Shown: one piece after another, positions 1 to 8,450 of the stretch | Numbering within the stretch: the stretch's first letter is position 1 | Layout of the letters: every line of letters starts with the position of its first letter | NCBI RefSeq assembly: GCF_036226525.1 | Contig: NZ_CP108487.1 | Coordinates: 186,001 to 250,000 of the forward strand | DNA: 64,000 nt | Source: Kribbella sp. NBC_01245 | GTDB lineage: Bacteria; Actinomycetota; Actinomycetes; Propionibacteriales; Kribbellaceae | Direction: 5' to 3' | Notes under the pieces: model-generated | Seen by the model: only the letters and a program-made list of their open reading frames with translations | The model's database searches: none | Told to the model about the DNA's origin: nothing | Made by a program: the position numbers and the translations under genes

Positions 1-120
1 AGGAGGCTCCCGGTGATCGACGGGCACCGTCTGGTCGGAATGCTCGCGCAGGCCGATATCGCCCGCGCGATGCCTGAGCAGTCCACCGGTGACACGGTCG
101 AGGGCATCTCCCAACCCTGA
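1..120 (+). CDS. CBS-domain protein, C-terminal fragment (cut by window edge)
   Basis: The frame is open from base 1 to the TGA at 118-120 and gives 39 residues, beginning RRLPVIDGHRLVGMLAQADI. The RRLPV-x-D-x(3)-L-V-G-M/I pattern followed by a short helix is the classic end of a CBS domain, the adenosyl-nucleotide sensing module found in many small actinobacterial stress proteins. Only the last beta-alpha part is present, so the partner domain, if any, lies outside the window. It is probably a small soluble CBS-pair protein. The family call is fairly safe; the specific role cannot be read. Confidence 0.75.
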   Translation, partial: RRLPVIDGHRLVGMLAQADIARAMPEQSTGDTVEGISQP

Positions 121-423
121 GCGAATGAAGTCCTGCTGCGTCCTGGAGTCAACCTGATCGCGGACCCGTCCTAGCCGACCGATCGTCGATCAGGCCGTTC
201 GCCGACCGGCGAGCTTGGACACGCCTACGTCCGGTGACAGCGGATTGCCCGAGCCTAATGACAGTGGCTGCGTTCACGCCGGCGGCGACTTCGCGGCGCG
301 GTACGCACATTCGTCGAATGAGCGAACCCGGGTGGTGTCGTAGTCGGTCTGTCTGTTCCGCGGGGCGATTCGCTGGTATGTTCGACCGATTTCGTTGAGA
401 AATCCAGGAGAACTGGAAAGTAT
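121..423. other. gene-free interval between CBS gene and Imm26-like gene
   Basis: About 300 bases with no convincing gene. One plus-strand frame gives a short tail (about 235-328) ending GGDFAARYAHSSNE and a stop, which could be the eroded end of a larger protein, but it has no start and no clear homology that I recognise. The bases around 406-420 are purine rich (AGGAG) and could serve as a ribosome site for an upstream start at 424. Confidence 0.3.
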
Positions 424-558
424 ATGGATGTCGCCGACCGGTATTTGAGCGGTAATCCTGCTCTCCGATCGCACCTTCGTGGTATGGAGCAGGCCAGGTT
501 CGTCCCCTTGTTGTCGAGGCTTACCATGTGGCGTCGTCGGGCAGCGAATGGAGTGGTG

Positions 559-1032
559 ATGGGCGAGTCGATAACGGAAGGTGACCTGGTCGCAATTCCG
601 CTGAATGGTGGTGATGCATACGCGGTTGGAGTGGTGGCGAGGCGCGCAAGTAGCGGCCTGCTCCTGGCGTACTTCTCCGGGAAGAAGTTCTCTGGGGTCC
701 CGACGGTGACGGCGGCGAATTTCGATCCGGAGGAGTCGGTCTGGATCACGCGAGTGGGCGATCTTGGTCTCATTGAAGGTACATGGAAACCTATCGGCAG
801 TCTTCCCAGATGGGATAGGCGTCAATGGCCTGTGCCGATCTTCGGGCGTTTCGAGGAGCTCAGTGGGCGTTATTTTAGATCCAAGTACGACGATGAACTA
901 GCCTACAAAGGCCAGGCATTGTCGACTGAAGAAGTGGTTCGTCAGTTGCCGGAGGACGGCCTGGCTGGTGCGGAGTTCGCGGAGCTCAGACTTCAACGGC
1001 TTCTCGCTGCGGAACCAATCCAAGCGGTCTGA
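559..1032 (+). CDS. Imm26-like immunity protein (orphan)
   Basis: A 157-residue soluble protein. It opens with ITEGDLVAIPL followed by a small beta-rich half, and has the pattern V-G-D-L-G-L-x-E-G-x-W-x-x-I-G and WPVPIFGRFEE in the middle, then an acidic C-terminal part with LPEDGLAGAEFAELRLQRLL. This layout is that of immunity protein family Imm26, which protects against a cognate polymorphic toxin. I place the start at 559 because GGAG at 550-553 stands five bases before that ATG and the family motif begins right after it. The same frame is open from an ATG at 424, which would add 45 residues of no visible homology. No toxin gene lies next to it, so it is an orphan, possibly retained after loss of the toxin. 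Codon use is less GC-extreme than its neighbours. Confidence 0.6.
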   Translation: MGESITEGDLVAIPLNGGDAYAVGVVARRASSGLLLAYFSGKKFSGVPTVTAANFDPEESVWITRVGDLGLIEGTWKPIGSLPRWDRRQWPVPIFGRFEELSGRYFRSKYDDELAYKGQALSTEEVVRQLPEDGLAGAEFAELRLQRLLAAEPIQAV

Positions 1033-1373
1033 GCCGGCGAACCACCTTTCTGTGGTGGGAACTCGCAATCTTGCTGTGCTCGAAGTCATGGTGGACGGGC
1101 GCGTCGTCAATGGTTCGGCCCGCACGGTGAGGTCCGCGGAGTTCTACCAGACGTACGCGCTTCGCGGCTGCGGCTCTAGACCTGGCCTAGTCGAGGCCGG
1201 GTCAGGTGTGCTCCACCGCCGGCGCTCACCTCTTTGCTCAGCTCAATGGGCGGCAGGTGATGGCAAGTGATGGGAGACGTCAGCATGCCTGACACGGCAT
1301 ATGGCGAGGTCAGCGGCAATGGTGAGGAGTGTTGCGACCTGATGGAAAGTCTCGGCCGGTAAAGCGGTGATTA
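1033..1373. other. gene-free interval, probable recombination debris
   Basis: No frame here carries recognisable protein sequence. The stretch leads into a tRNA-like 3' end and a truncated dehydrogenase tail, so it is best read as part of a scar left by insertion and deletion events. Confidence 0.35.
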
Positions 1374-1400
1374 GGGGGTTCGAGTCCCCTGTCGGCACCA
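1374..1400 (+). other. tRNA 3'-end remnant (T arm, acceptor strand and CCA)
   Basis: The bases form GGGGG, then the T loop TTCGAGT, then CCCCT, GTCGGC, A and CCA. This is a textbook T arm plus 3' acceptor strand with an encoded CCA, except that the acceptor strand is one base short. No matching 5' acceptor (GCCGAC), D arm or anticodon arm lies in the 75 bases upstream, so this is not a complete tRNA. tRNA 3' ends are the usual attachment sites of integrative elements, so it may be a leftover att site. Confidence 0.5.
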
Positions 1401-1531
1401 TGACGATGCCTGCCCCTGCTCCGTCGCTGCTCCGTGGGACGTTGGCAAGGGGTGCTCAGGAGCGAGAACTGATGAGAACAAAACCGCAGGTCAGAGGGCA
1501 GATCGGCGGCAATCGCCGACCTGCCCTCGCA

Positions 1532-1633
1532 CGTACCTGGAAGATCCTCGACATCTTCGAAGGCACCCAACAAATCCAGCAGTTGATCATCGCCCGCCGC
1601 TTGCTGGGAAAGACGTCCGCGGAGCTGAAGTAG
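1532..1633 (+). pseudogene. acyl-CoA dehydrogenase, C-terminal remnant
   Basis: The last 33 codons before the TAG read RTWKILDIFEGTQQIQ, then QLIIARRLLGKTSAELK. The IFEGT-x-x-IQ-x-L-x-I-A-R block is the signature end of acyl-CoA dehydrogenases, FAD flavoenzymes of about 380-400 residues. Upstream in the same frame the sequence loses all similarity to the family, so over 90 percent of the gene is gone. It lies 130 bases after the tRNA remnant, and the two together mark a rearranged junction. Confidence 0.7.
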
Positions 1634-1644
1634 GCATCGGATGG

Positions 1645-3294
1645 CTAGGCGCCGCACTCCCTGGCGTCCTGCGGAGGATGCTGACTGCTACACAGGTAGG
1701 GGTTCCCAGCTTCCGGCGGGACCGTGATGTCCTTGATGAGTCCCGGTCGGACCCAGCGGTACGTGCTCGTCTCGCCGATCCTGTAGGCGTCCGACTGGGA
1801 CTCGAACACCGGATGCTCAACAGGTCGACCGGCGCCGCCGTTGCCATCGTTGATCGCGTACCGGACGGACTTGAGTGTGAGGCGCATCGTCCGAGCGCCC
1901 GCATCGATCGCGACCGCATAGGTCAGGTCGGCGAGGCAGTCCTCGTTGAAGGGACGAACGCAGGAAACGCGCCATCGGCGGCTGGTTGCCACTTGGTTCG
2001 CTCGGACGTGAACCTCCCATCCGTGGACAGACCAGGTACCCACGAATGCCGCTCGCCCAGGACTCGGCTTACGAGCCGGCTCCCGGTATCCCGCGTCGAC
2101 GACGAACTCGCAGGCAACACAGTCCGCGACCTCGGTACTGGGTGGCGCGGCCGCGATGGCGACCACGTCAGGGGCGATCAGCACGCGCCGGCCGTTGGCT
2201 TCGAGCACGAGCTCGTTCTGGTCGGCGAACGTGGGCTGAGGGAGCAGGAGCAGGCGTGCCGCTCTCCCGAGCGGGCGCACCTGCCATCTCGGTTCCTTCG
2301 AGACCTGGGACCACCGGCCGTCATGAAACTTCCACTCCGTCGGTTGCGTCGTCATCTTTGGAGTGCCGACACAGCGCCCGGCGTATGCAGTGGCATGGAG
2401 CTCACCGTCAGACTCCCACCAGAGGTCGCGCGTGCCGACCATCGAGGTGACGCCGGGCTTGTCACTTCGGTCAGAGATATCGGCGAGTCTGGTGTTCACC
2501 ATCGCAGAGCCGTTCGACGAGTGGATGTCGACCGCGCCGAGCTCCGCGCATTCGTACCCGCTGGCCTTGACCGACGAGCCGACCGCGACGCGCAACTCGT
2601 TGCCGATCGCGACCGCGCCGGCGTCGGAAACGAAGCGGGCGGAGTCCCTCGGACTCGTCGTCGTCCCGGACAACCGGTGCCTTCCCTGCCGATCGTAGAA
2701 GTAGAAGGCATTCCGCTCATGGCGGTCGATGCCCATCAACAGGGCCTTTCCTGCCGTTCCGGCGACGAACATGGCATGCGTCAAGGAAACCCCGTCGACG
2801 GCTACGGACTTCGACAGCGACACAGGTGCCTGAGTCGTGGCGAGGTCGGCGCGAAGAATGCCGCTCAACGCGCCGATCCCCGTGGTGCTGTCGCTCACCG
2901 AGGCCAGTACTTCGCTGCCGCCGACCGCCGTAAGACTCGTGCAACCGCGACACTTCAGCCGTCGGACCTCGCCTGTCGCAGCTTCCACCGCGACCAGTTC
3001 GCGTTTCTCGGGATCGGCACTTTCGATCTCGGCGACATTGTCGACCAACGTTGCCACGTACCGGCCGTCTGTGGTCCAGACCGCGCCACGGTACTGCGGA
3101 ACGAACGGTGCGGGCACCCGCGCGACGATCTCCGTTTCGCGCATGACTACGAGATCAGTCTTGGTGAAGTACGAATAGAACAGCCGCGGCCACACCTTCG
3201 GCTCGGCCGTCTCGTGCGGATCACTCTGCCTTGTCATGGCAAAAACGCCCACGCCGGTAAGCAGTGCCAGAGCCGACACCATCGCGAGTTTCAT
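1645..3294 (-). CDS. secreted or membrane-anchored beta-propeller-like protein
   Basis: A 549-residue protein beginning MKLAMVSALALLTGVGVFAM, one hydrophobic segment that acts as a signal peptide or anchor; there is no lipobox. The exported part has repeated short beta-strand stretches such as WTTDGRYVATLVD and several cysteine pairs (CRGC, DCVAC), in keeping with a propeller-like extracytoplasmic domain. Nothing enzymatic is recognisable. The frame is open 28 codons further upstream, but those residues are not signal-like and would put the hydrophobic segment inside the chain, so I start at 3294. It is divergent from the membrane protein gene at 3439. The antisense strand is also open over most of this gene, which is a by-product of the GC bias. 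Confidence 0.6.
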   Translation of the reverse strand: MKLAMVSALALLTGVGVFAMTRQSDPHETAEPKVWPRLFYSYFTKTDLVVMRETEIVARVPAPFVPQYRGAVWTTDGRYVATLVDNVAEIESADPEKRELVAVEAATGEVRRLKCRGCTSLTAVGGSEVLASVSDSTTGIGALSGILRADLATTQAPVSLSKSVAVDGVSLTHAMFVAGTAGKALLMGIDRHERNAFYFYDRQGRHRLSGTTTSPRDSARFVSDAGAVAIGNELRVAVGSSVKASGYECAELGAVDIHSSNGSAMVNTRLADISDRSDKPGVTSMVGTRDLWWESDGELHATAYAGRCVGTPKMTTQPTEWKFHDGRWSQVSKEPRWQVRPLGRAARLLLLPQPTFADQNELVLEANGRRVLIAPDVVAIAAAPPSTEVADCVACEFVVDAGYREPARKPSPGRAAFVGTWSVHGWEVHVRANQVATSRRWRVSCVRPFNEDCLADLTYAVAIDAGARTMRLTLKSVRYAINDGNGGAGRPVEHPVFESQSDAYRIGETSTYRWVRPGLIKDITVPPEAGNPYLCSSQHPPQDARECGA

Positions 3295-3438
3295 CCGCCA
3301 GGACGTTCCCTGAATATGCAATTGCCTCAACCCCCACCCGTGTATCGAGGAGACACACGGACTGTTACACCGAGCCACATCGTTGACGGGACACTAGACT
3401 CCGCATTTCACAGGTGGGTGAAGCATGGGGTGGGGACT

Positions 3439-4890
3439 ATGGCGGTTGATCGAGCCGATGAGCGTCCGAAAGTTCGTGAAGCTCTTCGAGTTCTGGCCAG
3501 AAACGAAGGGGTGTGGAGACCCGACCTGCTGAAGCTGCTCGACCGAGATCTCAGCGAGCTGCGGAGATACTGGGACATCGAGAGCGACAGCAGTCTCGCG
3601 TCTGCCCGCGACATCGTCGCCGCAAGAATGCGTGAACTGATTTCGGGCCTGACCTTCCGGTCGAGCGACGACCAACTTCCGCCCGCAACCGAAGAGGCTC
3701 GCTATCGGTACTGCGTCGCACTGAGCTTCAACCTGCTGGAATCACCCGACCTTCGGACGATGGGACTCAACCAGCGCCGGGCGTGGCTCGCTCAAGCCCA
3801 GCGTGGAGAACTGCGAACGGAGTCGTCGGAGGCCCGACGCGACCTCGCAGACGCCATTGACCAGCTGGCGGAGACGATGATCGCCGCGCGCGAAGGTTCC
3901 TCGACAGCCGTGCAGCTCAGCTCAGACATTTGGCTCACCGCGGAGCGGGAAGGTGAATGGTCGCAGACGTCGGATTCGGAGCCGCCCGCGAAGAAGAGGC
4001 GGCGGTGGCCGGTCGTGGTGATTGGCGTTGTGCTCGCAATGCTGGGCACTGTGCTTGTCGCGGCTCAGCAAGGACTGCCGCCGTTCGACGTCGATCAGCA
4101 GGGGGAAGCTGCCGGCGTCCAGCCCGAGAATCACTCACTCGGCATCACCAACTACGGCTTCGGTAGCGTGAACGGGGGCCTCGCGCTGGTATATCCGGCG
4201 AACCAGGTCGGTCGGATGAAGGAGTCGGCGGCACGTCTCACCCAGGCGAAACTGCTGGAATTCGAAGACGTGGACACGTTCGCCCAACAGGAAGTCGAAG
4301 CGGGCGCCTACGTGCTGAACGGCATGATGCTGGAGATGGGCCTCGAGGGACTCGACGAGCGCGAGGTGACGGTCTACGACATCCGCACCGTCCTCACCCA
4401 CCAAGCAGTACCGCTCGACGCCGCCTTCGTGCTACGTCAAGTCGGCGGCGGTGAGACGCCGACGATCGTCAACTTCAACATGGACGACCTGGCCCCCGCT
4501 CCGCGTGAGCGTAATTCGGCGGGGGAGCCGGGTGAGCCGTTCTTCAGCGTCCAGCGCCTCTCCCTGCCGAAAGGCGGCAAGGAGACGCTTTCGCTTTGGT
4601 TCGCGGCGAAGTCTCACGCATCAGAGTTCTATGTCGACATCTCCTACGAGGTGGCCGGCACCAAGTACAAGAAACGCCTGGACCTCAACGGCAAACCGTT
4701 CCGGATCGCGCCCCTGGCTTGTGCCATGGGAGCGACAGATCCCGAACTCGCGGACGCGTACGATCCGGTATTGGCGACCAAGCGGTACAAGTCTGTGCTA
4801 CGTCTGAACAACGATGGCAGGACGAAACCGAGCCTTGAAACGAAAGACCCGGACGCCTTCGCGAAAGAGGGTTGCCACCTGTGGCAGTGA
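3439..4890 (+). CDS. unknown single-pass membrane protein with cytoplasmic helical domain
   Basis: A 483-residue protein. Residues 1 to about 175 are charged and helical with no membrane segment. A basic patch KKRRR then precedes one transmembrane helix (WPVVVIGVVLAMLGTVLVAA, about 180-200), and about 280 residues follow on the other side with a beta-rich feel (VQRLSLPKGGKETLSLWF). The topology suggests a cytoplasmic sensor or adaptor part coupled to an extracytoplasmic domain, but I recognise no family. I start at the ATG at 3439, preceded by GGTGGGG; a GTG at 3430 is the alternative. Residues encoded upstream in the same frame are antisense to the divergent gene and not part of this protein. 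Confidence 0.6.
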   Translation: MAVDRADERPKVREALRVLARNEGVWRPDLLKLLDRDLSELRRYWDIESDSSLASARDIVAARMRELISGLTFRSSDDQLPPATEEARYRYCVALSFNLLESPDLRTMGLNQRRAWLAQAQRGELRTESSEARRDLADAIDQLAETMIAAREGSSTAVQLSSDIWLTAEREGEWSQTSDSEPPAKKRRRWPVVVIGVVLAMLGTVLVAAQQGLPPFDVDQQGEAAGVQPENHSLGITNYGFGSVNGGLALVYPANQVGRMKESAARLTQAKLLEFEDVDTFAQQEVEAGAYVLNGMMLEMGLEGLDEREVTVYDIRTVLTHQAVPLDAAFVLRQVGGGETPTIVNFNMDDLAPAPRERNSAGEPGEPFFSVQRLSLPKGGKETLSLWFAAKSHASEFYVDISYEVAGTKYKKRLDLNGKPFRIAPLACAMGATDPELADAYDPVLATKRYKSVLRLNNDGRTKPSLETKDPDAFAKEGCHLWQ

Positions 4891-4896
4891 CCTGGG

Positions 4897-5481
4897 TTAG
4901 CCGCCGGTGAGGAAGCGGCTGGGGTCGCCGGCGGCGCTGGCGGTTGAGGCGAGCCAGGCGTTCAGGCCTTCGGGGTCACGTCGTTCTAGTTCGTCCAGGC
5001 AGCGTTGGCGCGCTTCCACGATGCGCAGCCGGGCGGCCGGGGTAGTTGCCCCGCGCAACGTTTCGTAGCTGTCCTGCCATTGTTGGCAGAGCTCGGCTGT
5101 GCTGATCGGAAGGGATTCGGCGTCTGCTTCTGGAGTGTGCTGGAGTCTGCTGCAGTACCAGCGCGCTGCCGGCGGCGAGCTGATGGCGGCGATCAGCATG
5201 AGGCCGATGGTGCCACCCGCGCCCAGCACTGCGCCGATGCCGGCGATGCCCAGGGAGGCAGTCGTCACGACCGGTATCAGAATGGACCATCGGCGCTTGT
5301 GCGCGGAGCGTTCGTCCGGCGTCTCTGACCAGTAGAAGAGCGCGGCCATGATTCCAGCGAAGACGCCGGCGACCATCAGCGTGACCATCACATCTACGGG
5401 CACGATGACGAACGCCAGCACGATGCCCAACGCACCGAGCACGCCGCAGATCGCATGCCAGACCAACCCGTATATCGCCAT
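4897..5481 (-). CDS. unknown membrane protein, four predicted helices
   Basis: A 194-residue protein. The first 110 residues hold about four hydrophobic segments arranged as two hairpins, joined by a charged loop (SETPDERSAHKRRW). The last 80 residues are soluble and helical (SLPISTAELCQQWQDSYETL and an arginine/glutamate-rich helix with RCLDELERRDPEG). The C-terminal part ends in a small-residue tail typical of actinobacterial proteins of unknown function. It is convergent with the gene ending at 4890, with only six bases between stops. Confidence 0.6.
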   Translation of the reverse strand: MAIYGLVWHAICGVLGALGIVLAFVIVPVDVMVTLMVAGVFAGIMAALFYWSETPDERSAHKRRWSILIPVVTTASLGIAGIGAVLGAGGTIGLMLIAAISSPPAARWYCSRLQHTPEADAESLPISTAELCQQWQDSYETLRGATTPAARLRIVEARQRCLDELERRDPEGLNAWLASTASAAGDPSRFLTGG

Positions 5482-5546
5482 GAGCCGGTACCCCCAGATC
5501 CAGTGAACGCCCGTTGGACCTGTCTGTCCAGCGGCCGATCAGTGGC

Positions 5547-6053
5547 TCAGAACATTGGGCCGATGCCTTGGGGTGGCGAGGCTCGGTGTTTGGAGTGGTG
5601 GCGCTTCAGTTCGCGCTTGGCGTGACGCGGGTCGGGCAGGATCACGACCGGGCAGGACGTGTGCCGGATGACGTGCTGGCTGGTTGAGCCGACCAGGACG
5701 TCGTGGACTACGCCGTGACCGTGGCTGCCCAGGACCAGGAGTTCGGCATCGAGGGCGGCGGTGCACAGCTGCTCACTTGGACGACCTTCCAGGACCAGCT
5801 TCTCCACCACCGGAACGGAGCGGTCGCCGAGCATGTCGTCCAGCTCTCCCTGTTGGACTTCCGAGGCCCGACGCTTCGCCTCTTGCGGACTACTGGTCGC
5901 CGTACCGGACTCCAGACCGTCCCAGGACCAGACCGTCACGGCACGCAGTCGGCAACCTCGGCGGACGGCTTCGTCGATCGCCCACTCAAGTGCTTGCCGA
6001 CTCGCAGGCGAACCATCCACTCCACAGACAATGACGTGTTCCCGCTCATCCAC
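5547..6053 (-). CDS. universal stress protein, UspA family
   Basis: A single-domain 168-residue Usp. It opens with the first strand HVIVCGVDGSPASRQALEWA and ends with the nucleotide-binding pattern G-x2-G-x9-G-S/T in GSHGHGVVHDVLVGSTSQ, followed by the last strand SCPVVILPD. This is the ATP-binding class of Usp, linked to stasis, hypoxia and energy stress. The start is a GTG at 6053, six bases after a strong AGGAGG; the upstream open frame on the same strand is a shadow of the ltrA gene. It follows the LtrA gene at a 44-base distance and is probably co-transcribed. A basic, histidine-rich tail follows the domain (KRELKRHHSKHR). Confidence 0.9.
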   Translation of the reverse strand: MDEREHVIVCGVDGSPASRQALEWAIDEAVRRGCRLRAVTVWSWDGLESGTATSSPQEAKRRASEVQQGELDDMLGDRSVPVVEKLVLEGRPSEQLCTAALDAELLVLGSHGHGVVHDVLVGSTSQHVIRHTSCPVVILPDPRHAKRELKRHHSKHRASPPQGIGPMF

Positions 6054-6097
6054 GGCGCACCTCCTCAAAGCGGTCCCCGTTATCCCCAGCGTGCGCC

Positions 6098-7297
6098 TCA
6101 GTAACCCAGTCGTCCAGTGGCCTGCCGGGTGATGGTGGCGGCGATTAGCAGGGCGCAGGCGGTTGCGATCGCGGCGACCACGCCGGAGACGCCGATCCAC
6201 CCGACGGCGAGTGGCGAGAGCAGGATGAGGGCGACGCAGCTCAGGACCATCGCGAGTGGAATGACGGGCTTCGCGACGAGGGGCGCGTGCACGGCCCAGA
6301 GCAGGGCGAGGAACACACTGGCCGGGATGGCGACGGCATAGCCAACTGTGATTGGCGATGCCTTGAGGGCGTGTCCGGTCTGCTCGACCGCGACTTCGAG
6401 ACCGGCGCCGAGGGCTGTCAGGGCCGCGAAGATGCCGTAGTGGCCGTAGCCCCAGAGATAGGAGCGGTGGCGGCGATCGCTGAGAGCTTCGCCTGCCGGT
6501 TGGAGGAAGTAGAGCCACCAGAGCGCGAACAGCAAGATGAGGGAGGCGATTGCGATGGTGATGAAGGAGCCGCTGATCTCGGCGTTCTGTAGCGCTCCTT
6601 CGACGCCTGTGGTCGCGGCGAACACACTTTCGCCGAGCAGGATGATGGTGAAGAGGCCGTAGCGCTCGGCGATGTGGTGCGGATGCCAGTTGGTCGGGCT
6701 GGCCCGTTCCGCCCATCGCGGTACGGCGAGTTCGAGCCCGGCCAGAACCACGAACAGCGGCAGCAGGGTCGATGACGGCATCACGCCCAGCGCCAGGAGG
6801 ATCCAGGCCACCTGGAGGATGGCGATTCCCGCGGCATAGCGCAGCGCCGTACGCCGGTTTGCCTTGTCCTCGACGCCTGCCCGCAGCCATTGGGCGACCA
6901 GGCCGATCCGCATGATCAGGTAGCCGAGCGCGACGGGGCGGTAGTCGGAGTCGTTGGCTGCAGCCGATACCCCGGCGCCGAGTACGAGAACGCCGGCCAT
7001 CTGCAGCATGGTCAGCAGCCGGTAGATGACGTCGTCAGTGTCGTATGACGACGCGAACCAGGTGAAGTTCATCCACGCCCACCAGATCGCGAAGAACACC
7101 TGCAGGAACGGCACGATCCCCTCGAGGGCATGGCCGTCGGCGATCTGGTGCGCGAGTTGGGCCGTGACGGCAGCGACCGCGACCACGAAGGTCAGGTCGA
7201 AGAGCAGTTCGAGCGGGCTCGTGACGCGGTGCGGTTCATCGATCGGTCGCGCGCTCATCCGCACGCGGAGCCGGATTCTGCTGGTTGCTTCGGCCAA
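6098..7297 (-). CDS. ltrA: low temperature requirement protein A (LtrA) family membrane protein
   Basis: A 399-residue polytopic membrane protein with about ten or eleven hydrophobic helices. The family hallmark stands at the N-terminus: PHRVTSPLELLFDLTFVVAV, and later AERYGLFTIILLGES. LtrA proteins were named in Listeria for growth in the cold; their biochemical role is unknown. I choose the TTG at 7297 because AGGAG stands seven bases upstream and because the family normally has an arginine-rich lead-in (RIRLRVRM) before the first helix. The ATG at 7258 has no ribosome site. The universal stress gene downstream is probably in the same transcript, and three inverted repeats occupy the divergent promoter region. 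Confidence 0.88.
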   Translation of the reverse strand: MAEATSRIRLRVRMSARPIDEPHRVTSPLELLFDLTFVVAVAAVTAQLAHQIADGHALEGIVPFLQVFFAIWWAWMNFTWFASSYDTDDVIYRLLTMLQMAGVLVLGAGVSAAANDSDYRPVALGYLIMRIGLVAQWLRAGVEDKANRRTALRYAAGIAILQVAWILLALGVMPSSTLLPLFVVLAGLELAVPRWAERASPTNWHPHHIAERYGLFTIILLGESVFAATTGVEGALQNAEISGSFITIAIASLILLFALWWLYFLQPAGEALSDRRHRSYLWGYGHYGIFAALTALGAGLEVAVEQTGHALKASPITVGYAVAIPASVFLALLWAVHAPLVAKPVIPLAMVLSCVALILLSPLAVGWIGVSGVVAAIATACALLIAATITRQATGRLGY

Positions 7298-7311
7298 GGT
7301 TCCACTCCTGT

Positions 7312-7403
7312 CTGTCCTAGAGATGGACAGGGCAGCGTCCCGGTCTGTGACGGCCGACTTGTCACAAGTCGCCGGGCTGTCCGGTCTTAGCTGTTGACCG
7401 GAC
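7312..7403. promoter_or_regulatory. divergent control region with three inverted repeats
   Basis: Within 92 bases between the ltrA and NmrA-like genes stand three separate dyads: CTGTCC-7-GGACAG (7312-7330); a perfect palindrome CGACTTGT-C-ACAAGTCG (7355-7371); and GTCCGGTC-9-GACCGGAC (7379-7403). Terminators are not expected between divergent starts, so these are more likely operator sites for one or more dimeric regulators. The regulator is not identified. Confidence 0.5.
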
Positions 7404-7438
7404 GGCAGCGAGTGCCCCGGCGGACAGAAAGGTGTGCC

Positions 7439-8179
7439 ATGAAGGTCGTCGTCATCGGCGGTACTGGTCTGATCGGTTCGAAGATCGTGTCGAGGCTCGG
7501 CGAGCACGGCCACGTTGCAGTGGCGGCCGCGCCGAACACCGGCGTCAACACCATCACCGGCGAAGGACTCGCCGAGGCGCTGGACGGCGCGGACGTGGTG
7601 ATCGACGTGTCGAACTCGCCGTCGTGGGAAGACGCTGCCGTACTGGAGTTCTTCGAGACGTCCACCCGCAACCTGCTCGCGGCCGAGGCGGCAGCGGGCG
7701 TGGGGCACCACGTCGCGCTCTCGGTGGTGGGCACTGAGCTGCTGCTCGAGAGCGGGTACTTCCGGGCCAAGCTCGCGCAGGAGAAGCTGATCGAGAGCTC
7801 GTCGATCCCGTACTCGATTGTTCGCGCCACCCAGTTCTTCGAGTTCGTCCCGAGCATCGCGGATGCGGCCACGCACGACACCACCGTGCGACTCGCCCAC
7901 GTGTTCTTCCAGCCCATCGCCGGCGACGACGTGGCGCAGGCAGTCGGCCGGACCGCCGTCGGCACGCCGGTCAACGGGCGGATCGAGGTCGCCGGCCCGG
8001 AGCGGTACCGCATGGACGAGTTCTTCCGGCGCGCGCTCGCGGCCCGCAACGATCCTCGCGAGGTCGTCACGGATCCCAAGGCCGTGTACTACGGCGTCTC
8101 GCCTTCGGAGACCGCGCTGGTACCTGGCGATGGCGCGAGCCTCGGTGAGACCCACTACGGCGACTGGGAGGGAAAGTGA
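7439..8179 (+). CDS. NmrA-like NAD(P)-binding oxidoreductase
   Basis: A 246-residue Rossmann-fold protein of the atypical short-chain dehydrogenase / NmrA group. The N-terminal MKVVVIGGTGLIGSKIV holds the nucleotide-binding GGTGxxG loop. The substrate half has the SVVGTELL, SGYFRAKLAQEKLI (YxxxK-like) and SIVRATQFFEF elements found in this family. The enzymatic substrate cannot be told; many members act on quinones or serve as redox sensors. I start at the ATG at 7439, which has AAAGG upstream, because the motif begins immediately; the frame is open further up without homology. Its GTGA overlap with the next gene implies translational coupling. Confidence 0.85.
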   Translation: MKVVVIGGTGLIGSKIVSRLGEHGHVAVAAAPNTGVNTITGEGLAEALDGADVVIDVSNSPSWEDAAVLEFFETSTRNLLAAEAAAGVGHHVALSVVGTELLLESGYFRAKLAQEKLIESSSIPYSIVRATQFFEFVPSIADAATHDTTVRLAHVFFQPIAGDDVAQAVGRTAVGTPVNGRIEVAGPERYRMDEFFRRALAARNDPREVVTDPKAVYYGVSPSETALVPGDGASLGETHYGDWEGK

Positions 8180-8394
8180 CCAGTCCGACGGACGAGAACG
8201 CCTTCCTGCACAACCTGGAGGCGGAAGTCGAGGCCGAGCTGGCCATGGCTGAGTCGAGTCACCCGGAGGAGTCCGGTGGGCCCGCTACCTGGCTGTACGA
8301 CCCGACGGACGTCGAGCGAGACGAGGTCGGCCTTCGCAGCATTCTGGGCGCTGCGAAGGCCCTGGAGGGCGACGACCATAGCGAGACCACCTGA
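8176..8394 (+). CDS. small acidic protein translationally coupled to the NmrA-like gene
   Basis: A 72-residue, strongly acidic soluble protein (ENAFLHNLEAEVEAELAMAE near its start). Its GTG start overlaps the upstream TGA in the form GTGA, the usual sign of coupled translation in actinobacteria. There is no recognised domain. The single small gene after an NmrA-like enzyme may encode a partner or stabiliser, which is inference from position alone. Confidence 0.6.
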   Translation: MTSPTDENAFLHNLEAEVEAELAMAESSHPEESGGPATWLYDPTDVERDEVGLRSILGAAKALEGDDHSETT

Positions 8395-8450
8395 CTAGCC
8401 CCACAATCTCCCTCGCGCCCGACGGGATCGGCGGGCGACAGTAGGGGCCT

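Noticed and set aside
1325..1400. A complete tRNA gene
   Set aside because: Only the T arm and 3' acceptor strand are present; no pairing 5' strand, D arm or anticodon arm exists in the 75 bases upstream.
1678..3400. Long plus-strand open frame upstream of the membrane protein at 3439
   Set aside because: It is antisense to the propeller-like gene, is rich in Arg/Pro/Ala runs, and has no recognisable domain; only the part after 3439 looks like protein.
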